The notes under the pieces: model-generated | Told to the model about the DNA's origin: nothing | Seen by the model: only the letters and a program-made list of their open reading frames with translations | Databases searched by the model: none | DNA from: Streptomyces fradiae | GTDB lineage: Bacteria > Actinomycetota > Actinomycetes > Streptomycetales > Streptomycetaceae | DNA: 64,000 nt | Direction: 5' to 3' | NCBI RefSeq assembly: GCF_041270065.1 | Contig: NZ_CP065958.1 | Location: 4,030,001-4,094,000 of the forward strand | Position numbers and translations under genes: made by a program | Shown: one piece after another, positions 6,947-17,706 of the stretch | Position numbering within the stretch: position 1 is the stretch's first letter | Layout of the letters: each line of letters opens with the position of its first letter

Positions 6947-8737
6947 CTACGCCGGCGGCCGCACCCGGGCGAGCGCCCGCAGGGCGCCCGGGGCGAACCG
7001 GGACAGCAGATGGGCGCCGCGGGCCTCCGGGGTGACCGGGACGACGGCCTCGTCGCGCAGCACCGCGCGCAGGATCGCGTCCGCGACCTTCTCCGGCGGG
7101 TAGTTGCGCATCCCGTAGAGGCGCGAGACCTTCTGCTGCCGCCGCTTCTCCTCGGCCTCGTCGGTCACCCCGGCGAACCGCGCGGTCGACGTGATGTTGG
7201 TGTTCACGATGCCCGGGCAGATCGCCGAGACGCCGATGCCCTGCTCCGCCAGCTCGGCCCGCAGGCACTCGCTCAGCATCAGCACCGCCGCCTTCGACGT
7301 GCTGTACGCCGGGAGCGCGCGGGAGGGCTGGAAGGCCGCCGCCGAGGCCGTGTTGACGATGTGGCCGCCCTGGCCGCGCGCCGCCATCTGGCCGCCGAAG
7401 ATCCGGCAGCCGTGGATCACGCCCCACAGATTGACGTCGAGGACCCGCTGCCACTCCTCGCTGGTGGTCTCGAAGAACGAGCCGGTGAGCCCGATGCCCG
7501 CGTTGTTGACCAGCACGTCCACCACGCCGTACTCGCTCGCCACCTTCGCGGCCAGCTTCTCCATCGCCTGCTCGTCGGAGACGTCGACGGTCTCGCCCCA
7601 GGCCTCCGGCGCCCCGATCAGCCGGGACATCTCGGCCGTACGGGCCGCGCCCTCGGTGTCCCGGTCCACCGCGATCACCCGGGCGCCGGCCTCCGCGAAG
7701 GCGAAGGCGGTGGCCCGGCCGATGCCGCTGGCCGCGCCGGTCACCAGGACCAGCTGCCCGCCGAAGCGCTCCGCGTACTCCGGGCGCACGTCGCCCTTCG
7801 GCGCCGGGCGCGGGGCCCTGGTCGCCGGGTCCTCGTTCGCCTCGACGAACTCGGTGATCCACGCGGCCAGTTGGTCGGGTCGGGTGCGCGGCACCCAGTG
7901 CTTGGCGGGCAGGGTGCGGCGGGTCAGGTCCGGCACCCAGTCGGCCAGGTCGTCGTAGAGCCGCTCGGAGAGGAAGGCGTCGCCGGTCGGCGTGATCAGC
8001 TGCACGGGCGCGTGCGCGAAGGCGTCGGCGCGCGGCCGGGTCAGCCGGGCCCGCACATTGTCCCGGTACAGCCAGGCTCCGGTGGCCGCGTCGCCGGGCA
8101 GCGAGGGCGTCGGGTAGGCGCCGGCCGGGACCTTCTCCATCCGCTCCAGGAGCTTCGGCCAGCGCTTGCCGAGCGGCCCGCGCCAGGCCAGCTCGGGCAG
8201 CACGGGGGTGTGCAGCATGTACACGTACCAGGACTTGGCGCCCTGGCCGAGGAGCTGGCCGACCCGGCGCGGGGTGGGCCGGGTCATCCGGGTCTTGATC
8301 CAGTGCCCGAAGTGGTCGAGCGACGGCCCGGACATCGAGGTGAAGGAGGCGATCCGGCCCTCGGTGCGGGGCACCGTCACGAACTCCCAGGACTGCACCG
8401 AGCCCCAGTCGTGCCCGACCAGGTGGACCGGCCGGTCCGGGCTCACCGCGTCCGCGACGGCCAGGAAGTCGTCGGTCAGCTTCTCCAGGGTGAAGCCGCC
8501 GCGCAGCGGGGTCGGCGCGGTCGACCGACCGTGGCCCCGCACGTCGTACAGCACCACGTGGAAGCGCTCGGCGAGCCGGGTCGCGACCTCCGACCAGACC
8601 TCCTTGGAGTCCGGGTAGCCGTGCACGAGCAGCACCGTGGGGCGGTCCGCGTCCCCCAGCTCGGCCACGCACAGCTCGATCCCGCCGGTGCGGACCCGGC
8701 GCTCGCGCGCCTCGTTCAGCCCTGCGATCCCCGCCAT
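6947..8737 (-). CDS. Alpha/beta-hydrolase - SDR fusion oxidoreductase
   Basis: A 596-residue two-domain protein. The start ATG at 8737 shares its A with the TGA of the upstream peptidase gene and is preceded by AGGAAGGGACGG. Residues ~1-290 are an alpha/beta hydrolase (VLLVHGYPDSKEVW; nucleophile motif GHDWGS near residue 107, where Asp as in epoxide hydrolases replaces Ser). Residues ~320-596 are a classical short-chain dehydrogenase with TGAASGIG (res. ~334), NNAGIG, and the catalytic Ser plus YSTSK. The fused architecture is seen in actinobacteria and mycobacteria, where the substrate is mostly unknown. The two domains probably act in sequence on one lipophilic substrate (inference). Confidence 0.88.
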   Translation of the reverse strand: MAGIAGLNEARERRVRTGGIELCVAELGDADRPTVLLVHGYPDSKEVWSEVATRLAERFHVVLYDVRGHGRSTAPTPLRGGFTLEKLTDDFLAVADAVSPDRPVHLVGHDWGSVQSWEFVTVPRTEGRIASFTSMSGPSLDHFGHWIKTRMTRPTPRRVGQLLGQGAKSWYVYMLHTPVLPELAWRGPLGKRWPKLLERMEKVPAGAYPTPSLPGDAATGAWLYRDNVRARLTRPRADAFAHAPVQLITPTGDAFLSERLYDDLADWVPDLTRRTLPAKHWVPRTRPDQLAAWITEFVEANEDPATRAPRPAPKGDVRPEYAERFGGQLVLVTGAASGIGRATAFAFAEAGARVIAVDRDTEGAARTAEMSRLIGAPEAWGETVDVSDEQAMEKLAAKVASEYGVVDVLVNNAGIGLTGSFFETTSEEWQRVLDVNLWGVIHGCRIFGGQMAARGQGGHIVNTASAAAFQPSRALPAYSTSKAAVLMLSECLRAELAEQGIGVSAICPGIVNTNITSTARFAGVTDEAEEKRRQQKVSRLYGMRNYPPEKVADAILRAVLRDEAVVPVTPEARGAHLLSRFAPGALRALARVRPPA

Positions 8738-9594
8738 CAGGCTGCCGTCCCTTCCTCGTTCCAGCGCCGCACGTGCGGCAGGTCGTCGTCCAGCCAGAAA
8801 GCGCTCTGCTCGGGGTCCTTGGAGTCGGTGACGACCAGGATCTCCTCGAACTTCGCGCCCGTACCCCGGAATCCGAGGTGCGGCTCGACCGCCCACAGGC
8901 CCGGCCTGGGCGGGTGGTCGGAGAACTTGTACGGCGACCAGAGCGGCGACCAGCCGTCGCGGTGGCCGTGCAGGGCGTCGCTCGCCAGGCCCTTGAGGGA
9001 CTGGGTGCCGAAGCCGAACAGGGTCGGCGCCCAGCGGCGCTCCTTGACCCGGTCGATCTTGTGGGCGATGACGCCGAAGGGATAGGCCCGGTGCCGGTTC
9101 GCATAGCCCTGGCGGACCATGAGCCGGTCCACGTCCTCGTATATCTCCCGCAGCGTGCGGCGCTCGCGCACCTCACGCAGGATCAGCTCGCGGTGGTCCT
9201 TCAGATCGGCGAGCAGCTTGTCGTGGACCGGGTTGAGGCCCAGGCAGCCGGAGTAGCCGATGTCGGCGGTGTGGCCCTTGTAGACGGGCGCCATGTCGAG
9301 GATGAACGGCATCCCGGCCTCAAGGCGCTTGTTCGTGGGGAAGAACTGCAGCGGGATCTTGAAGTCGACGAAGGCCGTGCGGTCGCCGAACCAGGCGAAC
9401 GGGCGGTGGAACCAGTCCTTCACCCCTCGCGCGTACAGCCACTCGCGCTGCATCCGGGCCGCCTCGCGCTCGGTCACACCGGGCTTGAGCTGGGCCGCGA
9501 CGGCCTCCGCGCACTCGTACGAGAGGCGCTGGACCTCTCTGAAACCCCGCAGTTCCGTGGTGAGCCCGCCCATCACCGCACCTGCCGATGCCAT
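8737..9594 (-). CDS. M24-family metallopeptidase-like protein
   Basis: A 285-residue protein, start ATG 9594 (a later ATG at 9573 is possible). It has the pita-bread fold markers: ILDMAPVYKGHTADIGYSG with the two metal-binding Asp, HKID for His, and WAVEPH and AKFEEIL for the two Glu. The five metal ligands of the M24 (methionine aminopeptidase/aminopeptidase P) family therefore appear present. Its stop codon overlaps the start of the hydrolase-SDR gene (TGATG), implying coupled translation and perhaps a shared pathway. It lacks an N-terminal aminopeptidase P domain. Substrate unknown; creatinase-like non-peptidase activity cannot be excluded. Confidence 0.85.
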   Translation of the reverse strand: MASAGAVMGGLTTELRGFREVQRLSYECAEAVAAQLKPGVTEREAARMQREWLYARGVKDWFHRPFAWFGDRTAFVDFKIPLQFFPTNKRLEAGMPFILDMAPVYKGHTADIGYSGCLGLNPVHDKLLADLKDHRELILREVRERRTLREIYEDVDRLMVRQGYANRHRAYPFGVIAHKIDRVKERRWAPTLFGFGTQSLKGLASDALHGHRDGWSPLWSPYKFSDHPPRPGLWAVEPHLGFRGTGAKFEEILVVTDSKDPEQSAFWLDDDLPHVRRWNEEGTAA

Positions 9595-9829
9595 GCCACC
9601 CCGCCCGTCCGTGTGTGAGCGCGCGTGAGCATCCGGTAGCCCTACGCGTCCGTAACTTGACATCGATGAATGTGACAATGCCCGGCGGCTGCGTCAAGGG
9701 GTGTGCACCGCCCCTGTGGAAAACGAGACCTTCGTCGTCGCTCCCGTACGGGCTTGTACTCCTGGAGTCGGACAAGGATCGAGCCGTTGGTCTGACGACT
9801 CGCGTGACGCACACCACTACCGTCGAAGC

Positions 9830-10798
9830 GTGACTGTGATCGCCACCGAAAGCCTCAGCAAGCGGTTCCCCCGGGTGACCGCTCTCGACCGGCTCTCCCT
9901 GGACATCGGGCCCGGTGTGACCGGACTGGTGGGTGCCAACGGAGCCGGCAAGTCCACGATGATCAAAATCCTGCTCGGTCTGTCCCCGGCCACGGAGGGC
10001 CGCGCCGAAGTCCTCGGACTCGACGTCGCCACCGCCGGCGCCCAGATCCGCGAGCGGGTCGGCTACATGCCGGAGCACGACTGCCTGCCGCCCGACGTCT
10101 CGGCCACCGAGTTCGTCGTGCACATGGCGCGCATGTCCGGGCTCCCGCCGGCCGCCGCCCGCGAGCGCACCGCGGACACCCTGCGCCATGTCGGCCTGTA
10201 CGAGGAGCGCTACCGCCCGATGGGCGGCTACTCGACCGGCATGAAGCAGCGGGTGAAGCTGGCCCAGGCCCTGGTCCACGACCCGCAGCTGGTGCTGCTC
10301 GACGAGCCGACGAACGGCCTGGACCCGGTCGGCCGCGACGACATGCTCGGCCTGATCCGCCGGGTGTGGACCGACTTCGGCATCTCCGTCCTCGTCACCT
10401 CGCACCTGCTCGGCGAACTGGAGCGCACCTGCGACCACGTCGTCGTCATCGACGGCGGCCGGCTGCTCCGCTCCAGCTCCACCAGCGACTTCACCCGCAC
10501 CACCACGACCCTCGCGGTCGAGGTCACCGACTCCGACGCCCACCCCGACGGCACGGAGGCGCTGCGCGCCGCCCTCACCGCCGCCGGCGTCACCCTGCAC
10601 CCCGGCGTCGAGGACGGCCTGCCGGGCGCCGGGCACATCCTGCTCCTGGAAGCCTCCGGCGACGAGACCTACGACCTGGTCCGCGACACCGTCGCCGGCC
10701 TCGGCCTCGGCCTGGTGCGCATGGAGCAGCGCCGCCACCACATCGCCGAGGTCTTCAAGACGCAGCAGCAGGAGCAGGAGGAGGTGCCGGCGCGATGA
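9830..10798 (+). CDS. ABC transporter ATPase (first of pair)
   Basis: A 322-residue ATPase, GTG start at 9830 with only a weak GAAG upstream; a second GTG is at 9836. Walker A GANGAGKST, Q-loop region VGYMPEHDCLPPD, signature YSTGMKQRVKLAQAL, Walker B LVLLDEP and the switch His (TSHLLGE) are all present. The C-terminal ~90 residues form the extra domain of drug/antibiotic-type exporters. It opens a four-gene operon with two ATPases and two membrane subunits, overlapping the next gene by ATGA (10795-10798). The exported substrate is not evident. Confidence 0.9.
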   Translation: MTVIATESLSKRFPRVTALDRLSLDIGPGVTGLVGANGAGKSTMIKILLGLSPATEGRAEVLGLDVATAGAQIRERVGYMPEHDCLPPDVSATEFVVHMARMSGLPPAAARERTADTLRHVGLYEERYRPMGGYSTGMKQRVKLAQALVHDPQLVLLDEPTNGLDPVGRDDMLGLIRRVWTDFGISVLVTSHLLGELERTCDHVVVIDGGRLLRSSSTSDFTRTTTTLAVEVTDSDAHPDGTEALRAALTAAGVTLHPGVEDGLPGAGHILLLEASGDETYDLVRDTVAGLGLGLVRMEQRRHHIAEVFKTQQQEQEEVPAR

Positions 10799-11709
10799 GC
10801 ACCCAGACCCCCGGGCCCGTCCAGGCCACCGACACCAGCCGGATCCACAACATCGGCTACCGCAGCTACGACGGACCGCGGCTCGGCCGCTCCGCCGCCC
10901 GCCGCGCCCTGTTCTCGCAGTCGCTGCGCGGCGCCTACGGCCTCGGCCGCAGCGCCAAGTCCAAGGTGCTGCCGATGCTGCTGTTCGCGGTGATGTGCGT
11001 GCCCGCGCTGATCATCGTCGCGGTCGCCGTCGTCACCAAGTCCTCGAAGCTGTCGATCGAGTACACGCAGTACGCGATCTTCCTCCAGATGGTCATCGGG
11101 ATCTTCGTGGCCGCCCAGGCCCCGCAGTCCGTCTCCCGCGACCTGCGCTTCCGGACCGTGCCGCTGTACTTCGCCCGCCCGATCGAGCGCGTGGACTACG
11201 TCCTCGCCAAGTACGGGGCGATGGCCTCGGCGCTGTTCATCCTGACCGCCGCACCGCTGCTGATCATGTGGATCGGCTCGCTGCTCGCCAAGATGGACTT
11301 CGCGGACCAGACGCAGATGTTCGGCCAGGGCCTGGTGTCCGTGGCGCTGCTCTCGTTGCTCTTCGGCGGCATCGGCCTCGTCATGGCGGCCCTCACCCCG
11401 CGCCGCGGCTTCGGCGTCGCCGCCGTCATCGCCGCCCTGGTGATCACCTACGGAGCGGTCTCCACCCTCCAGGGCATCGCTTACGGCACGGACAACGTGG
11501 GCGCCGTCAAGTGGATCGGCCTGTTCTCGCCGATCACCCTCATCGGCGGCGTGCAGGACGCCTTCCTCGGCGCGCCCACCCAGGCCCCCGGCGGGGAGGC
11601 CGCGGCCCCCGGCACCGCGGTCGGCGTGGTCTACCTGCTGGTCGTCCTCGCGCTCATCGCCGGTTCGTACGGCGTGCTGATGCGCCGCTACCGAAAGGTC
11701 GGGCTGTGA
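10795..11709 (+). CDS. ABC-2 type transporter permease
   Basis: A 304-residue membrane protein coupled by overlap to the ATPases on both sides (ATGA at 10795, GTGA at 11706). After a hydrophilic N-terminus with IHNIGYRSYDGPRLGR it shows about six hydrophobic segments (for example VLPMLLFAVMCVPALIIVAVAV, ALFILTAAPLLIMWIGSLL, GVVYLLVVLALIAGSYG). The SRDLRFRTVPLYFARPIERVDY segment between the second and third helices is a conserved coupling region of the ABC-2 family. It probably forms the export channel with the permease at 12636. Confidence 0.88.
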   Translation: MSTQTPGPVQATDTSRIHNIGYRSYDGPRLGRSAARRALFSQSLRGAYGLGRSAKSKVLPMLLFAVMCVPALIIVAVAVVTKSSKLSIEYTQYAIFLQMVIGIFVAAQAPQSVSRDLRFRTVPLYFARPIERVDYVLAKYGAMASALFILTAAPLLIMWIGSLLAKMDFADQTQMFGQGLVSVALLSLLFGGIGLVMAALTPRRGFGVAAVIAALVITYGAVSTLQGIAYGTDNVGAVKWIGLFSPITLIGGVQDAFLGAPTQAPGGEAAAPGTAVGVVYLLVVLALIAGSYGVLMRRYRKVGL

Positions 11710-12620
11710 CCACCCTGAACATCGACCACGCCTCGCGCTGGTTCGGCAACGTCGTGGCCGTCAACGACGTCACCATGACCGTCGGTCCCGGTGTCACCGG
11801 CCTGCTCGGCCCCAACGGCGCCGGCAAGTCCACCCTGATCAACATGATGGGCGGCTTCCTCGCCCCCTCCACCGGCACCGTCACCCTCGACGGCGCGGCG
11901 ATCTGGCGCAACGAGTCGGTCTACCGGCAGATCGGCGTCGTCCCCGAGCGGGAGGCGATGTACGACTTCCTCACCGGCCGCGAATTCGTCGTCGCCAACG
12001 CCGAGTTGCAGGGCCTCGGCGACGCGGAGGCCCAGAAGGCCCTCGCCACCGTGGAGATGGAGTACGCGCAGGACCGCAAGATCGCCACGTACAGCAAGGG
12101 CATGCGGCAGCGCGTGAAGATGGCCTCCGCCCTCGTGCACGAGCCGTCCGTGCTGCTGCTCGACGAGCCGTTCAACGGCATGGACCCGCGCCAGCGCATG
12201 CAACTCATGGAGCTGCTGCGGCGGATGGGCGCCGAGGGCCGCACCGTGCTGTTCTCCTCGCACATCCTGGAGGAGGTCGAGCAGCTCGCCTCGCACATCG
12301 AGGTGATCGTCGCCGGCCGGCACGCGGCCTCCGGCGACTTCCGCCGGATCCGCCGCCTGATGACCGACCGGCCGCACCGCTATCTGGTCCGCTCCAGCGA
12401 CGACCGGGAGCTCGCGGCGGCGCTGATCGCCGACCCGTCGACGGCCGGCATCGAGGTCGAGCACGGCGCCGAGGGCGGACTGCGCATCCAGGCCGTGGAC
12501 TTCGGCCGGTTCACCGAGCTGCTGCCGAAGGTCGCCAAGGAGCGCGGCATCCGGCTCCTCACGGTCTCGCCCTCGGACGAGTCCCTCGAATCCGTCTTCT
12601 CGTATCTCGTAGCGGCCTGA
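11706..12620 (+). CDS. ABC transporter ATPase (second of pair)
   Basis: A 304-residue ATPase starting at GTG 11706, overlapping the permease stop. Walker A GPNGAGKST, signature YSKGMRQRVKMASAL, Walker B VLLLDEPFNGMDPRQ and switch His SSHILEE are intact. It is diverged from the first ATPase of the operon and probably forms a heterodimer with it, or each drives its own permease. The tail (SDESLESVFSYLVAA) is the typical end of ABC-2 ATPases. Confidence 0.9.
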   Translation: MTTLNIDHASRWFGNVVAVNDVTMTVGPGVTGLLGPNGAGKSTLINMMGGFLAPSTGTVTLDGAAIWRNESVYRQIGVVPEREAMYDFLTGREFVVANAELQGLGDAEAQKALATVEMEYAQDRKIATYSKGMRQRVKMASALVHEPSVLLLDEPFNGMDPRQRMQLMELLRRMGAEGRTVLFSSHILEEVEQLASHIEVIVAGRHAASGDFRRIRRLMTDRPHRYLVRSSDDRELAAALIADPSTAGIEVEHGAEGGLRIQAVDFGRFTELLPKVAKERGIRLLTVSPSDESLESVFSYLVAA

Positions 12621-12635
12621 AAGGAGCCCCGACCG

Positions 12636-13355
12636 ATGTACAACCCCACTGTCGCCCGGCTCACCTACCGGGCCCTGCTCGGCCGCCGGCGGGCGCTGAT
12701 CCTGTTCGCGCTGCCCGCGCTGCTCATCCTGATCGCCGCGGCGATCCGCGCCTTCAACGGCGCGGACGACCAGGTCGCGGCCGATGTCCTCGGCGGCTTC
12801 GCGCTCGCCACCATGGTGCCGCTGATCGGCGTGATCGCCGGCACCGGCGCGATCGGCCCGGAGATCGACGACGGCTCGATCGTCTATCTCCTGTCCAAGC
12901 CGGTGAAACGGCCCACGATCATCTTCACCAAGCTGATCGTCGCCATCGCGGTCACGATGGTCTTCTCCGCCGTGCCCACCCTGATCGCCGGCTTCGTCCT
13001 CAACGGCAACGGGCAGCAGGTCGCCGTCGCCTACACCGTGGCGGCCCTGGTGGCCTCCATCGCGTACAGCGCGCTCTTCCTGCTGCTCGGCACGGTCAGC
13101 CGGCACGCCGTGGTGATCGGACTGGTCTACGCGCTGGTGTGGGAGGCCCTGTTCGGCTCCCTCATCTCGGGCGCCCGCACCCTCAGCGTCCAGCAGTGGG
13201 CGCTCGCCCTCGCGGAGAAGGTCACCGGCGACAGCCTGATCAGCTCCGAGGTGTCCCTGCCCACCGCGATAGCGCTGCTTGTCGCCGTGACCATCGGCGC
13301 CACCTGGTTCGCGGGCCACAAGCTGCGCACGCTGACGCTGGCGGGCGAGGAGTAG
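12636..13355 (+). CDS. ABC-2 type transporter permease (second)
   Basis: A 239-residue protein with AAAGGAG upstream of ATG 12636. It has six hydrophobic stretches, starting with RALILFALPALLILIAAAI, and a conserved cytoplasmic turn EIDDGSIVYLLSKPVKRPTIIFTK equivalent to that of the first permease. It closes the four-gene exporter operon. A short GC-rich dyad, CCGGACCC/GGGTCCGG at 13356-13372, lies right after it and may serve as a weak terminator between this gene and the convergent MFS gene. Confidence 0.88.
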   Translation: MYNPTVARLTYRALLGRRRALILFALPALLILIAAAIRAFNGADDQVAADVLGGFALATMVPLIGVIAGTGAIGPEIDDGSIVYLLSKPVKRPTIIFTKLIVAIAVTMVFSAVPTLIAGFVLNGNGQQVAVAYTVAALVASIAYSALFLLLGTVSRHAVVIGLVYALVWEALFGSLISGARTLSVQQWALALAEKVTGDSLISSEVSLPTAIALLVAVTIGATWFAGHKLRTLTLAGEE

Positions 13356-13386
13356 CCGGACCCGGGGTCCGGAACCGGACGGTGGT

Positions 13387-14664
13387 TCAGACCGTACGGT
13401 TCCGGGCCGCGAGCAGGCCCAGGGCGAGGGCCGCCGCGCAGACGCCGAGAACGGCGGCGATCGGCGGGGTCCAGGAGCCGGTGGCCTGGTGGAGGGCGCC
13501 GGCGGCCAGCGGGCCGGCCGCGGCGAGGAGATAGCCGACGGTCTGCGCCATCCCGGAGAGCCGGGCGGCGGTCGCCGCGTCGCCCGAGCGCAGCACGATC
13601 AGGGTGAGGGCCAGGCCCACCGCCCCGCCCTGGCCGACGCCGAGCACCGCCGACCACAGCCAGGCGCCCTGCACCGGGGCCACCATGAGGCCCGCGTATC
13701 CGGCGGCGACCAGCGTCGTCACCAGGACGATCAGCGGCCGCTGACCGCGCATCCGCCCGGCGAGCAGCGGCACCGCGAAGGCGCCCGCGACCTGGATCAG
13801 ATTGTTGAAGGCGAAGATCACCCCGGCCGTCGAGCGGCTCATCCCGTGGTCGGTGAAGATCGTCGGCATCCAGGCGATCAGCACGTACGACCACAGCGAC
13901 TGAAGGCCCATGAACAGGGTCACCTGCCAGGCGAGCGCCGAGCGCCACACGTTCACCGGCCGGGCGGCGTCGGCCGGGACGGCCCGTACCGGCTCGGCCG
14001 CCCGCCCCGTCCCGCCCCGGGCGACCAGCACCTGCGGCAGCCAGGCGAGCGCCGCCACGGCCGCGAGCAGCGACCAGACGCCGAGGGAGGCCTGCCAGCC
14101 GCCGAGCGACCGCTCCAGGGGGACCGAGGCGGCGGCGACGACGGTGGCGCCCGCGATCATGGCGCCCGTGTAGACGGAGGTCATGGACGCGGCGCGGTCC
14201 GGGAAGTCCCGCTTGATCAGGCCCGGCATCAGCACGTTGAGCAGGGCGATGGCGGTGCCGACCAGGACGCCGCCGCCGTAGAGCGCGGCCGCCGAGGGCA
14301 GGATCCGCACCAGGATGCCGACGCCGAGCAGCAGCAGCGCCGCGAACAGCACCCGCTCGGCGCCGAAACGCCGGCCCAGCCAGGGCGCCACCAGCGCGCC
14401 GAGCCCCAGGAACAGCACCGGCACCGAGGTCACCAGGGAACTCGCCGCCGAGGACAGTCCGTACGTCTCCGCCAGCTCGCTCACCAGCGGCGACACGCTC
14501 GCGAGCGCGGCCCGCATGTTCAGCGAGGCCAGCACGATCCCGACCAGCAGGAGCGCCGGGTGCCGCAGCAGCGCCCACCGGGAAGCAGCGCCCCCGGTCC
14601 CGGCCTCCGCCTCGACAACCGGCGGGGCTGCGTCCATAAGGCCGGGGCCGGGGCCGGTCGTCAC
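13387..14664 (-). CDS. CynX/NimT-like MFS transporter
   Basis: A 425-residue protein with GTG start at 14664 overlapping the GntR stop by GTGA. About twelve hydrophobic segments are evident, starting with LLVGIVLASLNMRAALASVSP, the typical opening of the CynX/NimT (cyanate/2-nitroimidazole) group. The loop motif GLGALVAPWLGRRFGAERVL corresponds to the MFS A-motif. Translational coupling to a GntR regulator suggests that its expression responds to the transported compound; the substrate is not known. Confidence 0.88.
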   Translation of the reverse strand: MTTGPGPGLMDAAPPVVEAEAGTGGAASRWALLRHPALLLVGIVLASLNMRAALASVSPLVSELAETYGLSSAASSLVTSVPVLFLGLGALVAPWLGRRFGAERVLFAALLLLGVGILVRILPSAAALYGGGVLVGTAIALLNVLMPGLIKRDFPDRAASMTSVYTGAMIAGATVVAAASVPLERSLGGWQASLGVWSLLAAVAALAWLPQVLVARGGTGRAAEPVRAVPADAARPVNVWRSALAWQVTLFMGLQSLWSYVLIAWMPTIFTDHGMSRSTAGVIFAFNNLIQVAGAFAVPLLAGRMRGQRPLIVLVTTLVAAGYAGLMVAPVQGAWLWSAVLGVGQGGAVGLALTLIVLRSGDAATAARLSGMAQTVGYLLAAAGPLAAGALHQATGSWTPPIAAVLGVCAAALALGLLAARNRTV

Positions 14665-15350
14665 TTGTCGCCCGCTTCCCGCTCAAGCAGCGCCGTGACC
14701 GTCTCCCTCGGCACCCGCAGCAGCTCGCGCGCCCCGGCCTCGGCCGCGTCGGCGTCCCCGGCCTCGATGGCGGCGACCAGCGCCTCGTGGGCGTCGATGT
14801 CGACCGGCGGCATCGCCCGGTCGCCCAGCGCCTCCACCAGGACCTCGTGCACCTGGGTGGAGAAGAAGCGGTAGACCTCGCGGAAGGCCGCGTTGTGGGT
14901 GGCCTCGACGACCGCCAGGTGAAGGGCGAGGTCGGCGTCCGCGTCCCGGTCGCCCTCCTCGCGCAGGGTGGCGAGCGCGGCCCGCAGCCGCAGCAGGTCG
15001 TGGGTGTCGCGCCGGGCCGCCGCGAGCCGGGCGGCCTCCGCCTCCAGGGCGGTGCGCAGCTCCAGGACGTCCAGCGCGCCCGCGTGCCGTACGCCGTGGA
15101 GCACGGCGGCCGGGTCGGCGGTGGACCGGACGAAGGTGCCGTGGCCCTGGCGGGACTCCAGGAGCCCGGCGTGGACGAGCACCCGGACGGCCTCGCGGAC
15201 CGTGTTGCGGCCCACGCCGAGGAGCTCGGCCAGCTCGTGCTCGGTGGGGATGCGGTCGCCGACGGCCCACTCGCCCTCGGCGAGCTGGGCGCGCAGCTGC
15301 GTCACCACGGAGTCCACCAGCGAGGTCCGCCCCGCCGCCTTCAGTGCCAT
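14661..15350 (-). CDS. FadR-type GntR/FCD transcriptional regulator
   Basis: A 229-residue regulator (ATG 15350). The winged-helix domain is at res. ~10-75 ([40 protein letters not shown]). The FCD ligand domain follows ([32 protein letters not shown] with conserved Asp/His for metal or carboxylate binding, [20 protein letters not shown]). It overlaps and precedes the MFS gene, making it the likely local regulator of that operon. An ATCCTA element in its upstream region (TAGGAT on the minus strand, 15387-15382) is a candidate -10. Confidence 0.9.
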   Translation of the reverse strand: MALKAAGRTSLVDSVVTQLRAQLAEGEWAVGDRIPTEHELAELLGVGRNTVREAVRVLVHAGLLESRQGHGTFVRSTADPAAVLHGVRHAGALDVLELRTALEAEAARLAAARRDTHDLLRLRAALATLREEGDRDADADLALHLAVVEATHNAAFREVYRFFSTQVHEVLVEALGDRAMPPVDIDAHEALVAAIEAGDADAAEAGARELLRVPRETVTALLEREAGDK

Positions 15351-15422
15351 CGAAAACCCCTATTCGCCCGGTTGCCCAGTCATCCTACAACTGCGCGGAT
15401 GTGACCTCGCTCGCCTCTCCGG

Positions 15423-15440
15423 CCGGTCCGCAGGGACCGG
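15423..15440 (+). promoter_or_regulatory. Palindrome upstream of lpd
   Basis: CCGGTCC-GCAG-GGACCGG is a perfect 7-bp dyad placed just before TACTGT (15443-15448), a possible -10 of the lpd promoter. Its position suggests an operator or activator site. Inference only. Confidence 0.45.
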
Positions 15441-15495
15441 ACTACTGTGGGCTCGTACGTGTGCCGAACACCCTCACCACCCTCGGGAGTCAGTC

Positions 15496-16899
<1,404 letters not shown>

Positions 16900-16907
16900 T
16901 CAGGGCT

Positions 16908-16943
16908 TCCGGGTTTCGGGTTCCGGGTTTCCGGGTTTCGGGG
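16908..16943 (+). repeat. CCGGGTTTC-type short tandem repeats after lpd
   Basis: Four imperfect copies of a TCCGGGTTTCGGG-like unit follow the lpd stop. It is a low-complexity stretch with no evident hairpin and no known role. Confidence 0.7.
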
Positions 16944-16989
16944 TATTTCTCTCGGGTTTCCCCCATAAAGGGGTGATAGGCACGGACTC

Positions 16990-17703
16990 GTGCCTCGCGA
17001 AACCTCTCCCCGAGCGCCTCGTGCGTCCCGTGCGCCGGGTGGCGAACCGTCCCGACCGATCAGGTCGTGGGTGCGTTCGTCACCCGGTACGCACATCTGG
17101 CTGGCCGTCATCGCGCTCACCAGCCTGGTCATCGCGCTGTCCCCGGACGGCCTGGAGCACTATCTGCTGCACCGCAACAGCAGCAATCTCCACGAACTCT
17201 CCCGGCACCCGATGCGGGCCCTGCTCGGCAGCGCCTTCTGGATCGAGAACCCGGCGAGCCTGCCCTTCTACGCCGTCCTCTTCGAGGTCTTCCACGCACC
17301 CGTCGAGCGCTGGCTCGGCACTCTGAAATGGCTGATCGTCGTCGGCACCGCGCACGTCGCCGCCACGCTCGTCAGCCAGAAGGTCGTCCTGGAGGCCATC
17401 AGGGACCACGACGTGCCGCGCAGCATGGCGCACGTCGTCGACATCGGGGTGAGCTACGGCCTCGCCGCCTCGGTCGGCATCCTCACCTACCGGCTGCCGC
17501 GCCCCTGGCGCTGGTTCTACCTGGCCGGCGCGGTGGCCTTCTTCGCGGTCCCGCTGATCACCGACCGCACGTACACCGACCTCGGCCACGCGGTCTCGCT
17601 GGTGATCGGTCTGGCCTTCTGGCCGTTCACCAGAGAAGGCTCCGGCCCGGGGGCCGGCCCGGAAAAATCCCTGGTGGGCGGCCACACGCCGGGAGCACAC
17701 TGA
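16990..17703 (+). CDS. Rhomboid-like intramembrane protein
   Basis: A 237-residue membrane protein, GTG 16990 (a later GTG at 17071 is possible). Hydrophobic segments include THIWLAVIALTSLVIALSP and LKWLIVVGTAHVAATLVSQ. The family resembles actinobacterial rhomboid-like proteins: Ser155 lies in GVSYG and His200 in DLGHA, spaced like the Ser-His dyad of rhomboid proteases (GxSG ... H). The first loop also has LHRNSSNLHEL followed by hydrophobic FWIENPASLPFYAVLFEV, the equivalent of the L1 loop. Proteolytic activity is plausible but not proven, as the canonical GASG is replaced by GVSY. Confidence 0.75.
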   Translation: MPRETSPRAPRASRAPGGEPSRPIRSWVRSSPGTHIWLAVIALTSLVIALSPDGLEHYLLHRNSSNLHELSRHPMRALLGSAFWIENPASLPFYAVLFEVFHAPVERWLGTLKWLIVVGTAHVAATLVSQKVVLEAIRDHDVPRSMAHVVDIGVSYGLAASVGILTYRLPRPWRWFYLAGAVAFFAVPLITDRTYTDLGHAVSLVIGLAFWPFTREGSGPGAGPEKSLVGGHTPGAH

Positions 17704-17706
17704 GGG

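Noticed and set aside
16908..16943. Rho-independent terminator after lpd
   Set aside because: The repeats are direct, not inverted; no stable stem can be drawn.
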